Part shown: one piece after another, positions 43,701-51,818 of the stretch
Layout: each line of letters opens with the position of its first letter
Position numbering within the stretch: position 1 is the first letter of the stretch
Source of the DNA: CAJBVG01 sp943372995
GTDB lineage: Bacteria > Bacteroidota > Bacteroidia > Sphingobacteriales > Sphingobacteriaceae
DNA: 64,000 nt
Reading direction: 5' to 3'
Assembly (NCBI GenBank): GCA_943372995.1
Contig: CALSAQ010000002.1
Span: 124,001 to 188,000 of the forward strand
Translations under genes and position numbers: made by a program
Notes under the pieces: model-generated
The model's database searches: none
What the model saw: the letters and a program-made list of their open reading frames with translations, nothing else
Told to the model about the DNA's origin: nothing

Positions 43701-43735
43701 TTAAGGATTGTTAACCTGAAATAATAGGTAAAGTT

Positions 43736-44158
43736 ATGTTACAACCAAAAAGAACGAAGTTCAGAAAAATGCAGAAAGGCAGAATGAAGGGTAACGCGAA
43801 ACGCGGAACTACTCTTGCATTCGGTTCGTTCGGTATCAAATCATTGGAAGAATGCTGGATTACCAGCCGCCAAATTGAAGCAGCTCGTATTGCAGTAACA
43901 CGTTTCATGAAACGTGAAGGTCAGGTGTGGATCCGTATCTTCCCAGATAAACCAGTTACGAAAAAACCTGCAGAGGTTCGTATGGGTAAGGGTAAAGGTG
44001 CCCCAGAATATTGGGTAGCTCCAGTTAAACCTGGAAGAATGATCTTCGAAGCAGAAGGCGTTTCATTAGAAACTGCAAAAGAAGCTTTAAGATTAGCTGC
44101 TCAAAAATTACCGATCGCTACAAAATTTGTGGTACGTAGAGACTACGAAGAAGCATAA
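43736..44158 (+). CDS. rplP: 50S ribosomal protein L16
   Basis: The 140-residue protein begins MLQPKRTKFRKMQKGRMKG and contains WITSRQIEAARIAVTRFMKREGQVWIRIFPDKPVTKKPAEVRMGKGKGAPEYW, typical of L16 near the A-site tRNA. A 62-nt gap to rpmC holds only a small hairpin-like segment. Confidence 0.98.
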   Translation: MLQPKRTKFRKMQKGRMKGNAKRGTTLAFGSFGIKSLEECWITSRQIEAARIAVTRFMKREGQVWIRIFPDKPVTKKPAEVRMGKGKGAPEYWVAPVKPGRMIFEAEGVSLETAKEALRLAAQKLPIATKFVVRRDYEEA

Positions 44159-44220
44159 AAAAACGATTCATGGAAACCGGTGTATCAACGGCAACCCTCT
44201 GAATGTAAAAAATTAAAGAG

Positions 44221-44424
44221 ATGAAATACGCAGAAATTAAAGAACTCTCATTAGAAGAGATTAAAGACAGGATCACAGAAGAGAAAGCCAACTTAACTAA
44301 ACTTAAGTTTGGACACGCTGTGTCTGCTTTGGAAAATCCAATGCAAATCCGCGCTTTAAGAAAGACAATCGCTAAATTAAATACAGAACTTAAAGTACGC
44401 GAAGCGAAAGCTATCGAGGCATAA
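44221..44424 (+). CDS. rpmC: 50S ribosomal protein L29
   Basis: The 67-residue two-helix protein (MKYAEIKELSLEEIKDRITEEK, HAVSALENPMQIRALRKTIAKLNTEL) has normal L29 length and motif LxNP.IR..RR/KxIA. Confidence 0.95.
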   Translation: MKYAEIKELSLEEIKDRITEEKANLTKLKFGHAVSALENPMQIRALRKTIAKLNTELKVREAKAIEA

Positions 44425-44446
44425 GCTGTAGAAATTGATTCACGAA

Positions 44447-44704
44447 ATGGAAACAAGAAATTTAAGAAAAACAAGAATCGGGCAAGTAGTAAGCAACAAA
44501 ATGGAGAAATCTGTTACTGTAGCTATCGAACGTAAAGTAAAACATCCGATCTATGGTAAGTTCGTAAAAACGACTACCAAATTTATGGCTCACGACGAGA
44601 AAAACGAGTGCAACATTGGCGACACTGTAAGCATTATGGAAATTCGTCCTCTGAGTAAAAATAAGCGTTGGAGAGTAGTAGAAATTTTAGAAAGGGCTAA
44701 ATAA
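44447..44704 (+). CDS. rpsQ: 30S ribosomal protein S17
   Basis: The protein is 85 residues from ATG 44447 (METRNLRKTRIGQVVSNKMEKSVTVAIERK); the upstream ATG at 44435 adds an unconserved MIHE. The OB fold continues KHPIYGKFVKTTTKFMAHDEKNECNIGDTV, standard for S17. Confidence 0.96.
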   Translation: METRNLRKTRIGQVVSNKMEKSVTVAIERKVKHPIYGKFVKTTTKFMAHDEKNECNIGDTVSIMEIRPLSKNKRWRVVEILERAK

Positions 44705-44706
44705 TC

Positions 44707-45075
44707 ATGATACAACAAGAATCAAGGCTTACTGTTGCAGATAACAGCGGTGCCAAAGAAGTACTATGTATCCGAGTGTTAGGCGGAACTGGTAAAAGAT
44801 ATGCTTCAGTAGGAGACAAAATCGTAGTAACCGTTAAAAACGCACTACCTTCAGGTAACATTAAAAAAGGTACTGTATCAAAAGCAGTAGTTGTTCGTAC
44901 GAAAAAAGAAGTTCGTCGTAAAGATGGATCATACATTCGTTTCGATGATAATGCTGCCGTTTTGTTAAACGCAAACGACGAACCGAGAGGTACTCGTATT
45001 TTTGGTCCAGTAGCAAGAGAATTGCGTGAAAAGCAATTCATGAAAATTGTTTCATTAGCTCCGGAGGTATTATAA
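44707..45075 (+). CDS. rplN: 50S ribosomal protein L14
   Basis: The 122-residue protein begins MIQQESRLTVADNSGAKEVLCIRVLGGTGKRYA and ends FMKIVSLAPEVL, as expected. Its final codons contain GGAGGT, which lies at Shine-Dalgarno distance from the next ATG. Confidence 0.98.
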   Translation: MIQQESRLTVADNSGAKEVLCIRVLGGTGKRYASVGDKIVVTVKNALPSGNIKKGTVSKAVVVRTKKEVRRKDGSYIRFDDNAAVLLNANDEPRGTRIFGPVARELREKQFMKIVSLAPEVL

Positions 45076-45077
45076 TC

Positions 45078-45419
45078 ATGGAAAGAAAAAATAACACACA
45101 GCCTAAATTAAATATCCGCAAAGGTGATACTGTAAAAGTTATCGCTGGTGATGCTAAAGGCCAACAAGGAAAAGTATTAAGCGTTAGCGTTGCTACTAAA
45201 AGAGTAATCGTTGAAGGTTTAAATATGGTTTCTAAACATACAAAACCAAATGCTACAAATACAGAAGGCGGAATCATTAAAAAAGAAGCGCCTATCCATA
45301 TTTCAAATGTAATGTTAATCGACCCAAAATCAGGTAAAGCAACTCGTGTTGGAAGAAAACGCGACGAAGCTGGTAAATTGGTTAGGGTTGCTAAAAATTC
45401 AGGGGAGGTGATTAAATAA
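45078..45419 (+). CDS. rplX: 50S ribosomal protein L24
   Basis: The 113-residue protein has the KOW motif KGDTVKVIAGDAKGQQGKVLSV and VEGLNMVSKHTKPN. GGAGGT at 45063-45068 precedes the ATG by 9 nt. Its stop overlaps the rplE ATG by 1 nt and its last codons encode a second, stronger GGAGGTGAT. Confidence 0.97.
   Translation: MERKNNTQPKLNIRKGDTVKVIAGDAKGQQGKVLSVSVATKRVIVEGLNMVSKHTKPNATNTEGGIIKKEAPIHISNVMLIDPKSGKATRVGRKRDEAGKLVRVAKNSGEVIK
45404..45412 (+). promoter_or_regulatory. Extended Shine-Dalgarno sequence before rplE
   Basis: GGAGGTGAT is complementary to nine bases of the conserved 16S rRNA 3' end and sits 6 nt before the rplE ATG, inside the last rplX codons. Shine-Dalgarno sequences are rare in Bacteroidota, whose anti-SD is sequestered in the ribosome. 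Confidence 0.55.
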
Positions 45420-45979
45420 TGGCTTACGTACCTAGATTAAAGAGCAAGTATAAAGAAGAGATTGTTTCTTCTTTGAAAGACAAATTTCAATATAAAAGCG
45501 TGATGCAAGTGCCACGTTTGACAAAAATCTGTATCAACCAAGGTGTTGGAGCGGCAGTTTCTGATAAGAAATTAATCGACAACGCAGTGGAAGAAATGAC
45601 ATTGATTACTGGTCAACGTGCAGTTTCAGCTCGTTCGAAAAAAGACATCTCAAACTTCAAATTACGTAAAAACGTACCAGTTGGGGTAAGAGTGACTCTT
45701 CGCGACAATAAAATGTATGAGTTTTTAGATCGTTTAATCGCTGTGGCTTTACCACGTATTCGTGATTTCAAAGGAATCAACGATAAAGGATTCGACGGAC
45801 GTGGAAACTATACCTTGGGTGTTACTGAACAAATTATCTTCCCAGAGATCAATATTGACAAAATCAATAAAATCATGGGTATGGATATCACTTTTGTAAC
45901 TACTGCAGGAACAGATAAAGAAGCGCTAGAATTATTAAAAGAATTCGGATTACCATTTAAAAACCAAAATAATAACTAA
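45419..45979 (+). CDS. rplE: 50S ribosomal protein L5
   Basis: The 186-residue protein contains VPRLTKICINQGVGAAVSDKK, FKLRKNVPVGVRVTLR and the GINDKGFDGRGNYTLGVTEQIIFPEI loop; L5 binds 5S rRNA and the P-site tRNA. It is translationally coupled to rplX (TAATG). Confidence 0.98.
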   Translation: MAYVPRLKSKYKEEIVSSLKDKFQYKSVMQVPRLTKICINQGVGAAVSDKKLIDNAVEEMTLITGQRAVSARSKKDISNFKLRKNVPVGVRVTLRDNKMYEFLDRLIAVALPRIRDFKGINDKGFDGRGNYTLGVTEQIIFPEINIDKINKIMGMDITFVTTAGTDKEALELLKEFGLPFKNQNNN

Positions 45980-45982
45980 GAA

Positions 45983-46252
45983 ATGGCTAAAGAAGGTATA
46001 AAAGCTCGCGAAGTAAAACGCAAAAAGCTTGTTGATAAATACGCTCAAAAAAGAGCTGAACTAAAAGCTGCTGGAGACTTTATTGGTTTGGATAAACTTC
46101 CAAAAAACTCAAGTCCAGTACGTTTACACAATCGTTGCAAATTGACTGGTCGTCCTCGTGGTTACATGCGTCAATTTGGAATTTCAAGGGTGTTGTTTAG
46201 AGACATGGCCCTAGCTGGGAAAATCCCAGGTGTGAAAAAAGCTAGCTGGTAA
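45983..46252 (+). CDS. rpsN: 30S ribosomal protein S14 (zinc-free form)
   Basis: The 89-residue long form begins MAKEGIKAREVKRKKLVDKYAQKR and contains SSPVRLHNRCKLTGRPRGYMRQFGISRVLFR. It has one cysteine and lacks the paired CxxC motifs of the short zinc-binding form, so it should not need zinc. Confidence 0.97.
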   Translation: MAKEGIKAREVKRKKLVDKYAQKRAELKAAGDFIGLDKLPKNSSPVRLHNRCKLTGRPRGYMRQFGISRVLFRDMALAGKIPGVKKASW

Positions 46253-46304
46253 GGCTAATTTTAAAGAAATATTGAAAATTTAGTGGAAGGCTGAAATAAA
46301 TTAC

Positions 46305-46312
46305 TATCTTTG
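46305..46312 (+). promoter_or_regulatory. Internal promoter -7 box between rpsN and rpsH
   Basis: TATCTTTG matches TAnnTTTG exactly and is followed by GCCGTCC, like the other strong promoters here (TTTGCAGTCC). No good -33 TTG is seen at the usual distance. The 104-nt gap is unusually long for this part of the cluster, which supports a second start point for rpsH onward. Confidence 0.6.
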
Positions 46313-46356
46313 CCGTCCGCTAAATTTTAGTTTTAATATAGAATTAACAAAAAATA

Positions 46357-46755
46357 ATGACTACAGATCCAATAGCAGATTATCTTACAAGAGTAAGGAA
46401 TGCCATTAAGGCCAACCATAGGGTTGTCGAGGTTCCTGCATCTAATATCAAAAAGGAGATCACAAAAGTTCTTTTTGATAAAGGATATATTGCGAATTAC
46501 AAGTTTGAGGATACTGGTGTTCAAGGAACAATTAAGATTGCTTTGAAATACCATCCGATTACTAAAACTTCGGCAATCAGGAAACTCTCAAGAATCAGTA
46601 AACCTGGTTTAAGAAATTATGCTCACATGAGCAACATGCCGCGAGTTTTGAACGGATTAGGTATTGCAATCCTTTCTACTTCTAAAGGTGTGATGACAGA
46701 CAAAGAAGCTCGTGTACAAAACGTGGGCGGTGAAGTATTGTGTTACATTTATTAA
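46357..46755 (+). CDS. rpsH: 30S ribosomal protein S8
   Basis: The 132-residue protein begins MTTDPIADYLTRVRNAIKANHRVVEVPASNIKKEI and ends GVMTDKEARVQNVGGEVLCYIY, standard S8. In enterobacteria S8 represses the spc operon. It follows the probable internal promoter. Confidence 0.98.
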   Translation: MTTDPIADYLTRVRNAIKANHRVVEVPASNIKKEITKVLFDKGYIANYKFEDTGVQGTIKIALKYHPITKTSAIRKLSRISKPGLRNYAHMSNMPRVLNGLGIAILSTSKGVMTDKEARVQNVGGEVLCYIY

Positions 46756-46757
46756 TT

Positions 46758-46764
46758 AGGAGGA
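46758..46764 (+). promoter_or_regulatory. Canonical Shine-Dalgarno sequence before rplF
   Basis: AGGAGGA lies 7 nt before the rplF ATG, in the 16-nt gap after rpsH rather than in coding sequence. Most other genes in this window have only A-rich leaders. Confidence 0.6.
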
Positions 46765-46771
46765 AGTAGAA

Positions 46772-47329
46772 ATGTCACGTATAGGAAAATTACCAATCGC
46801 GCTACCTCAAGGGGTGGAATTAAGCGTATCATCGGATAACGTTGTTACAGTTAAAGGTCCTAAAGGAGAATTAACTCAAGCTGTTGATCCAGATATGATC
46901 GTTAAAGTAGAGGACGGACAAATACTTGTTCAACGCCCTACGGAGCAAAAAAGACACAAAGCATTGCACGGTTTATACCGTTCATTAATCAATAATATGG
47001 TTGTAGGGGTTACTCAAGGCTACAAAGTTACTCAAGAACTTGTGGGTGTGGGTTACCGTGCTACAAACCAAGGTAACGTTCTAGACTTAGTTTTAGGTTA
47101 CTCTCACCATTTCGTATTCGAATTACCAAAAGAAATTAAGGTAACTACGACTGCAGAAAAAGGTCAGAACCCTACTATTATTTTAGAATCTATCGATAAA
47201 CAATTAATTGGTCAGGTTGCTGCTAAGATTCGTTCGTTAAGAGCTCCAGAACCATACAAAGGTAAAGGTATTAAGTTTGCTGGTGAGGTATTGAGAAGAA
47301 AAGCAGGTAAATCAGCAGCTAAAAAATAA
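46772..47329 (+). CDS. rplF: 50S ribosomal protein L6
   Basis: The 185-residue protein begins MSRIGKLPIALPQGVELSVS and has VTVKGPKGEL and the C-terminal PEPYKGKGIKFAGEVLRRKAGKSAAKK. It is preceded by a consensus Shine-Dalgarno sequence. Confidence 0.98.
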   Translation: MSRIGKLPIALPQGVELSVSSDNVVTVKGPKGELTQAVDPDMIVKVEDGQILVQRPTEQKRHKALHGLYRSLINNMVVGVTQGYKVTQELVGVGYRATNQGNVLDLVLGYSHHFVFELPKEIKVTTTAEKGQNPTIILESIDKQLIGQVAAKIRSLRAPEPYKGKGIKFAGEVLRRKAGKSAAKK

Positions 47330-47337
47330 TTATAGTC

Positions 47338-47694
47338 ATGGCAAATAGTATTAAATCTTCAAGAAGATTAAGAATTAAAAAAGGAATTCGCTTAAGATTA
47401 GCGGGTACCTCAGAACGCCCAAGACTTTCTGTTTACAGAAGTAATAAAGCGATTTATGCGCAAATTATTGACGACTCTAATGGTAAAACATTAGTATCGG
47501 CATCAAGCTTAAAAGATACAGTAGACGCAGCATCGAACAAAGTTGACCAATCGAAACAAGTTGGGAAATTGATCGCTGAAAAAGCAGTAGCAGCAGGAAT
47601 CAGTCAAGTGGTATTCGACCGTAATGGTTACTTATATCATGGTAGAATTAAATCTTTAGCAGAAGGTGCTAGAGAAGGTGGTTTACAATTCTAA
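47338..47694 (+). CDS. rplR: 50S ribosomal protein L18
   Basis: The 118-residue protein has RLRIKKGIRLRLAGTSERPRLSVYRSNKAIYAQIIDD and VVFDRNGYLYHGRIKSLAEGAREGGLQF; L18 binds 5S rRNA with L5 and L25. Confidence 0.98.
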   Translation: MANSIKSSRRLRIKKGIRLRLAGTSERPRLSVYRSNKAIYAQIIDDSNGKTLVSASSLKDTVDAASNKVDQSKQVGKLIAEKAVAAGISQVVFDRNGYLYHGRIKSLAEGAREGGLQF

Positions 47695-47704
47695 TCATAA
47701 AGAC

Positions 47705-48223
47705 ATGTCAACAGCAAACATAAAAAGAGTAAAAACAACTGATATCGAATTAAAAGATCGTTTGGTTAGCATTCAGCGTGTAGCTAAAGTTACCAAAGGA
47801 GGTCGTACATTCAGTTTCTCTGCTATCGTGGTAGTAGGTGATGAAAACGGTGTAGTAGGATACGGATTAGGAAAAGCTAAAGAGGTTACTGAAGCAATTA
47901 CTAAAGGTATCGACGATGCGAAAAAGAACTTAATTAAAGTTCCTATTATTAAAGGAACAGTTCCACACGAACAATATGGTAAATATTCTGGCGGTTATGT
48001 ATTCTTAAAACCTGCTTCTCACGGTACCGGTGTAATAGCTGGTGGTGCGATGCGTGCAGTGTTAGAGAGTGCGGGTGTAACAGACGTTTTGGCGAAGTCA
48101 AAAGGTTCTTCAAACCCACATAACGTGGTTAAAGCAACAGTTACTGCACTTGCGCAAATGCGTGATGCAATAACAGTAGCTCAACACAGAGGAGTTTCAT
48201 TAAGTAAAGTATTTAACGGTTAA
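47705..48223 (+). CDS. rpsE: 30S ribosomal protein S5
   Basis: The protein is 172 residues from ATG 47705 (MSTANIKRVKTTDIELKDRLVSIQRVAKVTKGGR). The longer in-frame ATG at 47666 lies inside rplR and adds unconserved residues. It has the S5 dsRBD-like core and GSSNPHNVVKATVTALAQM. Its stop overlaps the rpmD start. Confidence 0.97.
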   Translation: MSTANIKRVKTTDIELKDRLVSIQRVAKVTKGGRTFSFSAIVVVGDENGVVGYGLGKAKEVTEAITKGIDDAKKNLIKVPIIKGTVPHEQYGKYSGGYVFLKPASHGTGVIAGGAMRAVLESAGVTDVLAKSKGSSNPHNVVKATVTALAQMRDAITVAQHRGVSLSKVFNG

Positions 48224-48408
48224 TGAGTATGTCAAAAATTAAAATTACACAAACGAAAAGTGTGATCGACCGCAACGTAAGACAAAAAGCAACTATGTTT
48301 GCCTTAGGTCTTCGCAAGATGAATCAAACTGTTGAAGTGGAAGCTACTCCTCAAATTTTAGGGATGGTAGCTAAAGTGAATCATCTGATCAAAGTAGAAA
48401 ATATTTAA
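48223..48408 (+). CDS. rpmD: 50S ribosomal protein L30
   Basis: The 61-residue protein (IKITQTKSVIDRNVRQKATMFALGLRKMNQTVEVEATPQILGMVAKVNHLIKVE) is a normal L30. The ATG at 48223 overlaps the rpsE stop; a second ATG two codons later (48229) is an equally plausible start. Confidence 0.95.
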   Translation: MSMSKIKITQTKSVIDRNVRQKATMFALGLRKMNQTVEVEATPQILGMVAKVNHLIKVENI

Positions 48409-48442
48409 TTGTTTATCCCCAAAGGGAATTAATTGAACAAAG

Positions 48443-48889
48443 ATGAAATTATCGAATTTACAACCAGCTGAAGGATCAATAAAAAATCGTAAAAGAGTTG
48501 GTAGAGGTACAGGTTCAGGTAGAGGTGGAACTTCTACACGTGGACATAAAGGAGCGGGATCTCGTTCAGGAACTTCAACAAAAGTTGGTTTCGAAGGTGG
48601 TCAAATGCCATTACAAAGAAGAATTCCGAAGTTCGGATTTAAAAATATCAATCGTGTAGATTATGTAGGGGTTAATATTGATGTTTTACAATCATTAGCT
48701 GAGAAATTCTCATTACAATCTATCGACCTTGAAGTATTAAAAAGCCATGGTTTGATGTCAAAATCAGACAAGGTGAAAATCTTAGGTCGTGGAGAGTTAA
48801 AAGCAAAATTAGAAGTGAAAGCTCACGCATTCACAGCTACAGCAAAAGCTGCTATAGAAGCATTAGGTGGAACTACAGTTACAATGTAA
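48443..48889 (+). CDS. rplO: 50S ribosomal protein L15
   Basis: The 148-residue protein begins MKLSNLQPAEGSIKNRKRVGRGTGSGRGGTSTRGHKGAGSRSG, the long glycine/arginine-rich arm of L15, and has the FEGGQMPLQRRIPKFGF motif. It precedes secY by 3 nt. Confidence 0.98.
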   Translation: MKLSNLQPAEGSIKNRKRVGRGTGSGRGGTSTRGHKGAGSRSGTSTKVGFEGGQMPLQRRIPKFGFKNINRVDYVGVNIDVLQSLAEKFSLQSIDLEVLKSHGLMSKSDKVKILGRGELKAKLEVKAHAFTATAKAAIEALGGTTVTM

Positions 48890-48892
48890 TTC

Positions 48893-50224
48893 ATGAAGAG
48901 ATTTATATCTACATTAACCAACATCTTCAAAATTGAAGACTTACGCGTAAGGATTCTAAATACCTTACTATTGCTCTTAATTTATAGAGTTGGTTCATTT
49001 ATCGTTTTACCTGGTGTTGATCCTAGTTTGGTAAACACTCAAAAAACTCAAGACGGTATATTAGGGTTATTGAACATGTTTGCAGGAGGTTCGTTTTCGC
49101 GTGCTTCTGTATTCGCATTAGGTGTGATGCCATATATTTCGGCGTCTATCGTTGTTCAATTATTCGGAATCGTTATCCCTTATTTCCAACGTTTACAGAA
49201 AGAAGGAGAAAGCGGTCGTAAGAAAGTGAACCAAATTACTCGTTACTTAACTATCATTATTACCGCTGGTCAAGCTATCGGTTATATTAAAACACAAGTA
49301 CCTCAAGAGGCAATTATGATAAGCCAAAGCTTATTCACAATTTCTTCAATTTTTGTATTAACTACAGGTACTATGTTTGTAATGTGGTTAGGTGAACGTA
49401 TTACGGATAAAGGTTTAGGTAATGGTACCTCATTAATTATTATGGTGGGTATTATCGCACAATTACCTTTAGCATTTGCCGCAGAAGCCGGATCACGTTT
49501 AAGCGTTAATGGTGGTGGTTTAATTCCATTTATCATTGAGCTTGCAGCACTTGCGTTCGTAGTAATATTTACGATATTGTTAGTACAAGGAACTCGTAAA
49601 ATTCCTGTACAATACGCAAAAAGAATTGTAGGAAACAAACAATATGGTGGTGTACGTCAGTATATCCCGTTAAAAGTAAACTCTGCAGGAGTAATGCCAA
49701 TCATCTTTGCTCAGGCAATTATGTTTATCCCTGGAACTTTAGCATCGTTTATGCCAGAGTCGGGTTTTGCTCAAGCAGTAGGAGCTAACTTAGGTAACCC
49801 TAATTCAGTTTCTTATAACTTATTGTTTGCATTTATGATTATTGCATTTACGTATTTCTATACAGCCATTACAGTTAATCCTAACCAAATGGCAGATGAT
49901 ATGAAACGTAATGGAGGATTTATCCCTGGGGTTAAACCAGGTAAGAAAACAAGTGATTTTATCGATGCGGTAATTTCAAGAATCACATTACCTGGTTCAG
50001 TTTTCTTAGCTATTGTTGCAATTTTACCTTCTATTGCTGTAATCGTAGGAATCAATACACAGTTCGCGAATTTTTATGGCGGTACATCGTTGTTAATTAT
50101 GGTGGGTGTAGTATTAGATACTTTACAACAAATTGAAAGTCATTTATTGATGCGTCATTATGATGGTTTGATGAAAACCGGACGTATTAAAGGTCGTACT
50201 CCAGCGGGAGCTACAGCCGTATAA
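48893..50224 (+). CDS. secY: Preprotein translocase subunit SecY
   Basis: The 443-residue membrane protein has ten predicted helices and SecY hallmarks: the start RNTLLLLLIYRVGSFIVLPG-like segment, a plug after GLLNMFAGGSFSRASVFALGVMPYISASI, and loops KKVNQITRYLT and GIKPGKKTSDFIDAVISRITLPG. It forms the channel used by all the signal-peptide proteins in this window. Confidence 0.99.
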   Translation: MKRFISTLTNIFKIEDLRVRILNTLLLLLIYRVGSFIVLPGVDPSLVNTQKTQDGILGLLNMFAGGSFSRASVFALGVMPYISASIVVQLFGIVIPYFQRLQKEGESGRKKVNQITRYLTIIITAGQAIGYIKTQVPQEAIMISQSLFTISSIFVLTTGTMFVMWLGERITDKGLGNGTSLIIMVGIIAQLPLAFAAEAGSRLSVNGGGLIPFIIELAALAFVVIFTILLVQGTRKIPVQYAKRIVGNKQYGGVRQYIPLKVNSAGVMPIIFAQAIMFIPGTLASFMPESGFAQAVGANLGNPNSVSYNLLFAFMIIAFTYFYTAITVNPNQMADDMKRNGGFIPGVKPGKKTSDFIDAVISRITLPGSVFLAIVAILPSIAVIVGINTQFANFYGGTSLLIMVGVVLDTLQQIESHLLMRHYDGLMKTGRIKGRTPAGATAV

Positions 50225-50239
50225 TTTAGAATTGTTCAG

Positions 50240-51019
50240 ATGATTCAATATAAATCAGACGAGCAAATCGAACTAATTAGAGAGAGTTCTTTACTTGTTG
50301 GAAAAACATTAGCTGAAGTAGCGAAATTGATTAAGCCCGGAATAAATCCAATTGAATTGGATAAAAGGGCGGAGGAGTTTATCCGAGATCATAAAGCTAT
50401 ACCTGCTTTTAAAGGTTATGGAGGTTCATTTCCCAACTCATTGTGTTTATCAGTGAATGAGGTAGTGGTACACGGTATACCTGCTAAGGAGGTGTTAAAA
50501 GATGGAGATATTATCTCAGTAGATTGTGGAGTATTGAAGAATGGTTATTATGGCGATTCTGCATACACCTTTGAAGTGGGGGAAGTATCACCAGAAATTT
50601 CTCAGTTACTAAAAGTAACGAAGGAAAGTTTATACAAAGCAATAGAAAAAGCGGTAGTAGGAAATCGTTTAGGCGATGTTTCTTATGCAGTACAAGAGCA
50701 TGCTGAAAAGCATGGATATGGAGTTGTAAAAGAATTGGTGGGACATGGTATAGGGCAACACCTGCATGAGAAGCCAGAGGTTCCGAACTACGGAAGAAGA
50801 GGAACGGGTTTGAAATTAATGGAAGGTTTAGTGATTGCCATTGAACCAATGATCAACCTAGGGAAAGCAGCAATTTGGCAGCTTAACGATGGTTGGACCA
50901 TAAAAACCAGAGACGGATTAGCATCCGCACATTTTGAACACACTGTTGCAATTAAAAAAGGGAAAGCAGATGTATTGTCGTCTTTCCAATTTGTTGAAGA
51001 AGTATTAAACATAAAATAG
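50240..51019 (+). CDS. map: Methionine aminopeptidase, type I
   Basis: The 259-residue enzyme removes N-terminal Met. Metal-binding residues are seen in ISVDCGVLKNGYYGDSAYTF (two Asp), GHGIGQHLHEKPEVPNYG (His), AIEPMINLGK (Glu) and SAHFEHTVAI (Glu). Position between secY and infA is typical. Confidence 0.98.
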   Translation: MIQYKSDEQIELIRESSLLVGKTLAEVAKLIKPGINPIELDKRAEEFIRDHKAIPAFKGYGGSFPNSLCLSVNEVVVHGIPAKEVLKDGDIISVDCGVLKNGYYGDSAYTFEVGEVSPEISQLLKVTKESLYKAIEKAVVGNRLGDVSYAVQEHAEKHGYGVVKELVGHGIGQHLHEKPEVPNYGRRGTGLKLMEGLVIAIEPMINLGKAAIWQLNDGWTIKTRDGLASAHFEHTVAIKKGKADVLSSFQFVEEVLNIK

Positions 51020-51026
51020 AAAACTA

Positions 51027-51245
51027 ATGGCCAAACAAGCTTCAATAGAGCAAGATGGTACGATAAAAGAAGCATTGTCGAACGCAATGTTTTTAGTGGA
51101 ACTTGAAAATGGACACGAAATCGTTGCGCATATTTCAGGTAAAATGAGAATGAATTATATTAAGATTCTTCCAGGAGATAAGGTGAAGTTGGAAATGTCG
51201 CCGTATGATTTAACAAAAGGAAGAATTACGTACAGGTATAAATAA
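51027..51245 (+). CDS. infA: Translation initiation factor IF-1
   Basis: The 72-residue OB-fold protein begins MAKQASIEQDGTIKEALSNAMFLVELENGHEIVAHISGKMRMNYIKILPGDKV and ends LTKGRITYRYK, standard IF-1. It blocks the A site during initiation. Confidence 0.98.
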   Translation: MAKQASIEQDGTIKEALSNAMFLVELENGHEIVAHISGKMRMNYIKILPGDKVKLEMSPYDLTKGRITYRYK

Positions 51246-51259
51246 TAAAAAATAAAGAA

Positions 51260-51376
51260 ATGAAAGTTAAAGCATCCATCAAAAAGAGAAGTGCCGACTG
51301 TAAAATCATCAGTCGTAAAGGAAAACTTTACGTAATCAACAAGAAAAATCCTAAGTACAAACAACGTCAAGGATAA
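51260..51376 (+). CDS. rpmJ: 50S ribosomal protein L36 (zinc-lacking form)
   Basis: A 38-residue protein, starting MKVKASIKKRSADCKII and ending KKNPKYKQRQG. The canonical zinc-ribbon L36 has four metal ligands beginning with a CxxC at this position; here the first cysteine is serine and only Cys14 remains, so it is the zinc-free type. It lies 14 nt after infA and 52 nt before rpsM. Confidence 0.96.
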   Translation: MKVKASIKKRSADCKIISRKGKLYVINKKNPKYKQRQG

Positions 51377-51428
51377 TTGTTGATTAATAATTAGAAGAAA
51401 TATAACCTTAAGAAATAGTTATTAAGAA

Positions 51429-51806
51429 ATGGCAAGGATAGCAGGTATAGATTTACCAAAAAACAAAAGAGGAGAGATCGGCTTAACCTATATATATGGT
51501 ATTGGTCGTAAAACCGCTCAGAACATTTTAAGTCAAGCTGGTATTAGCTATGATGTTAAAGTTCAAGAATGGACGGATGAGCAATTAACAGCTATTCGTA
51601 ATATCATCAACGATAATATTAAAGTTGAAGGTGCATTACGTTCAGAAGTTCAATTGAACATCAAACGTCTAATGGACATTGGATGTTACCGTGGATTGCG
51701 TCACCGTAAAGGGTTGCCAGTTCGTGGTCAACGTACAAAAAACAATTCTCGTACTCGTAAAGGTAAACGTAAGACAGTTGCTGGTAAGAAAAAAGCAACT
51801 AAGTAA
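51429..51806 (+). CDS. rpsM: 30S ribosomal protein S13
   Basis: The 125-residue protein begins MARIAGIDLPKNKRGEIGLTYIYGIGRKTAQNIL and has GCYRGLRHRKGLPVRGQRTKNNSRTRKG. The basic tail reaches P-site tRNA. It opens the alpha part of the cluster. Confidence 0.98.
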   Translation: MARIAGIDLPKNKRGEIGLTYIYGIGRKTAQNILSQAGISYDVKVQEWTDEQLTAIRNIINDNIKVEGALRSEVQLNIKRLMDIGCYRGLRHRKGLPVRGQRTKNNSRTRKGKRKTVAGKKKATK

Positions 51807-51818
51807 TAAGAAGTAAAC

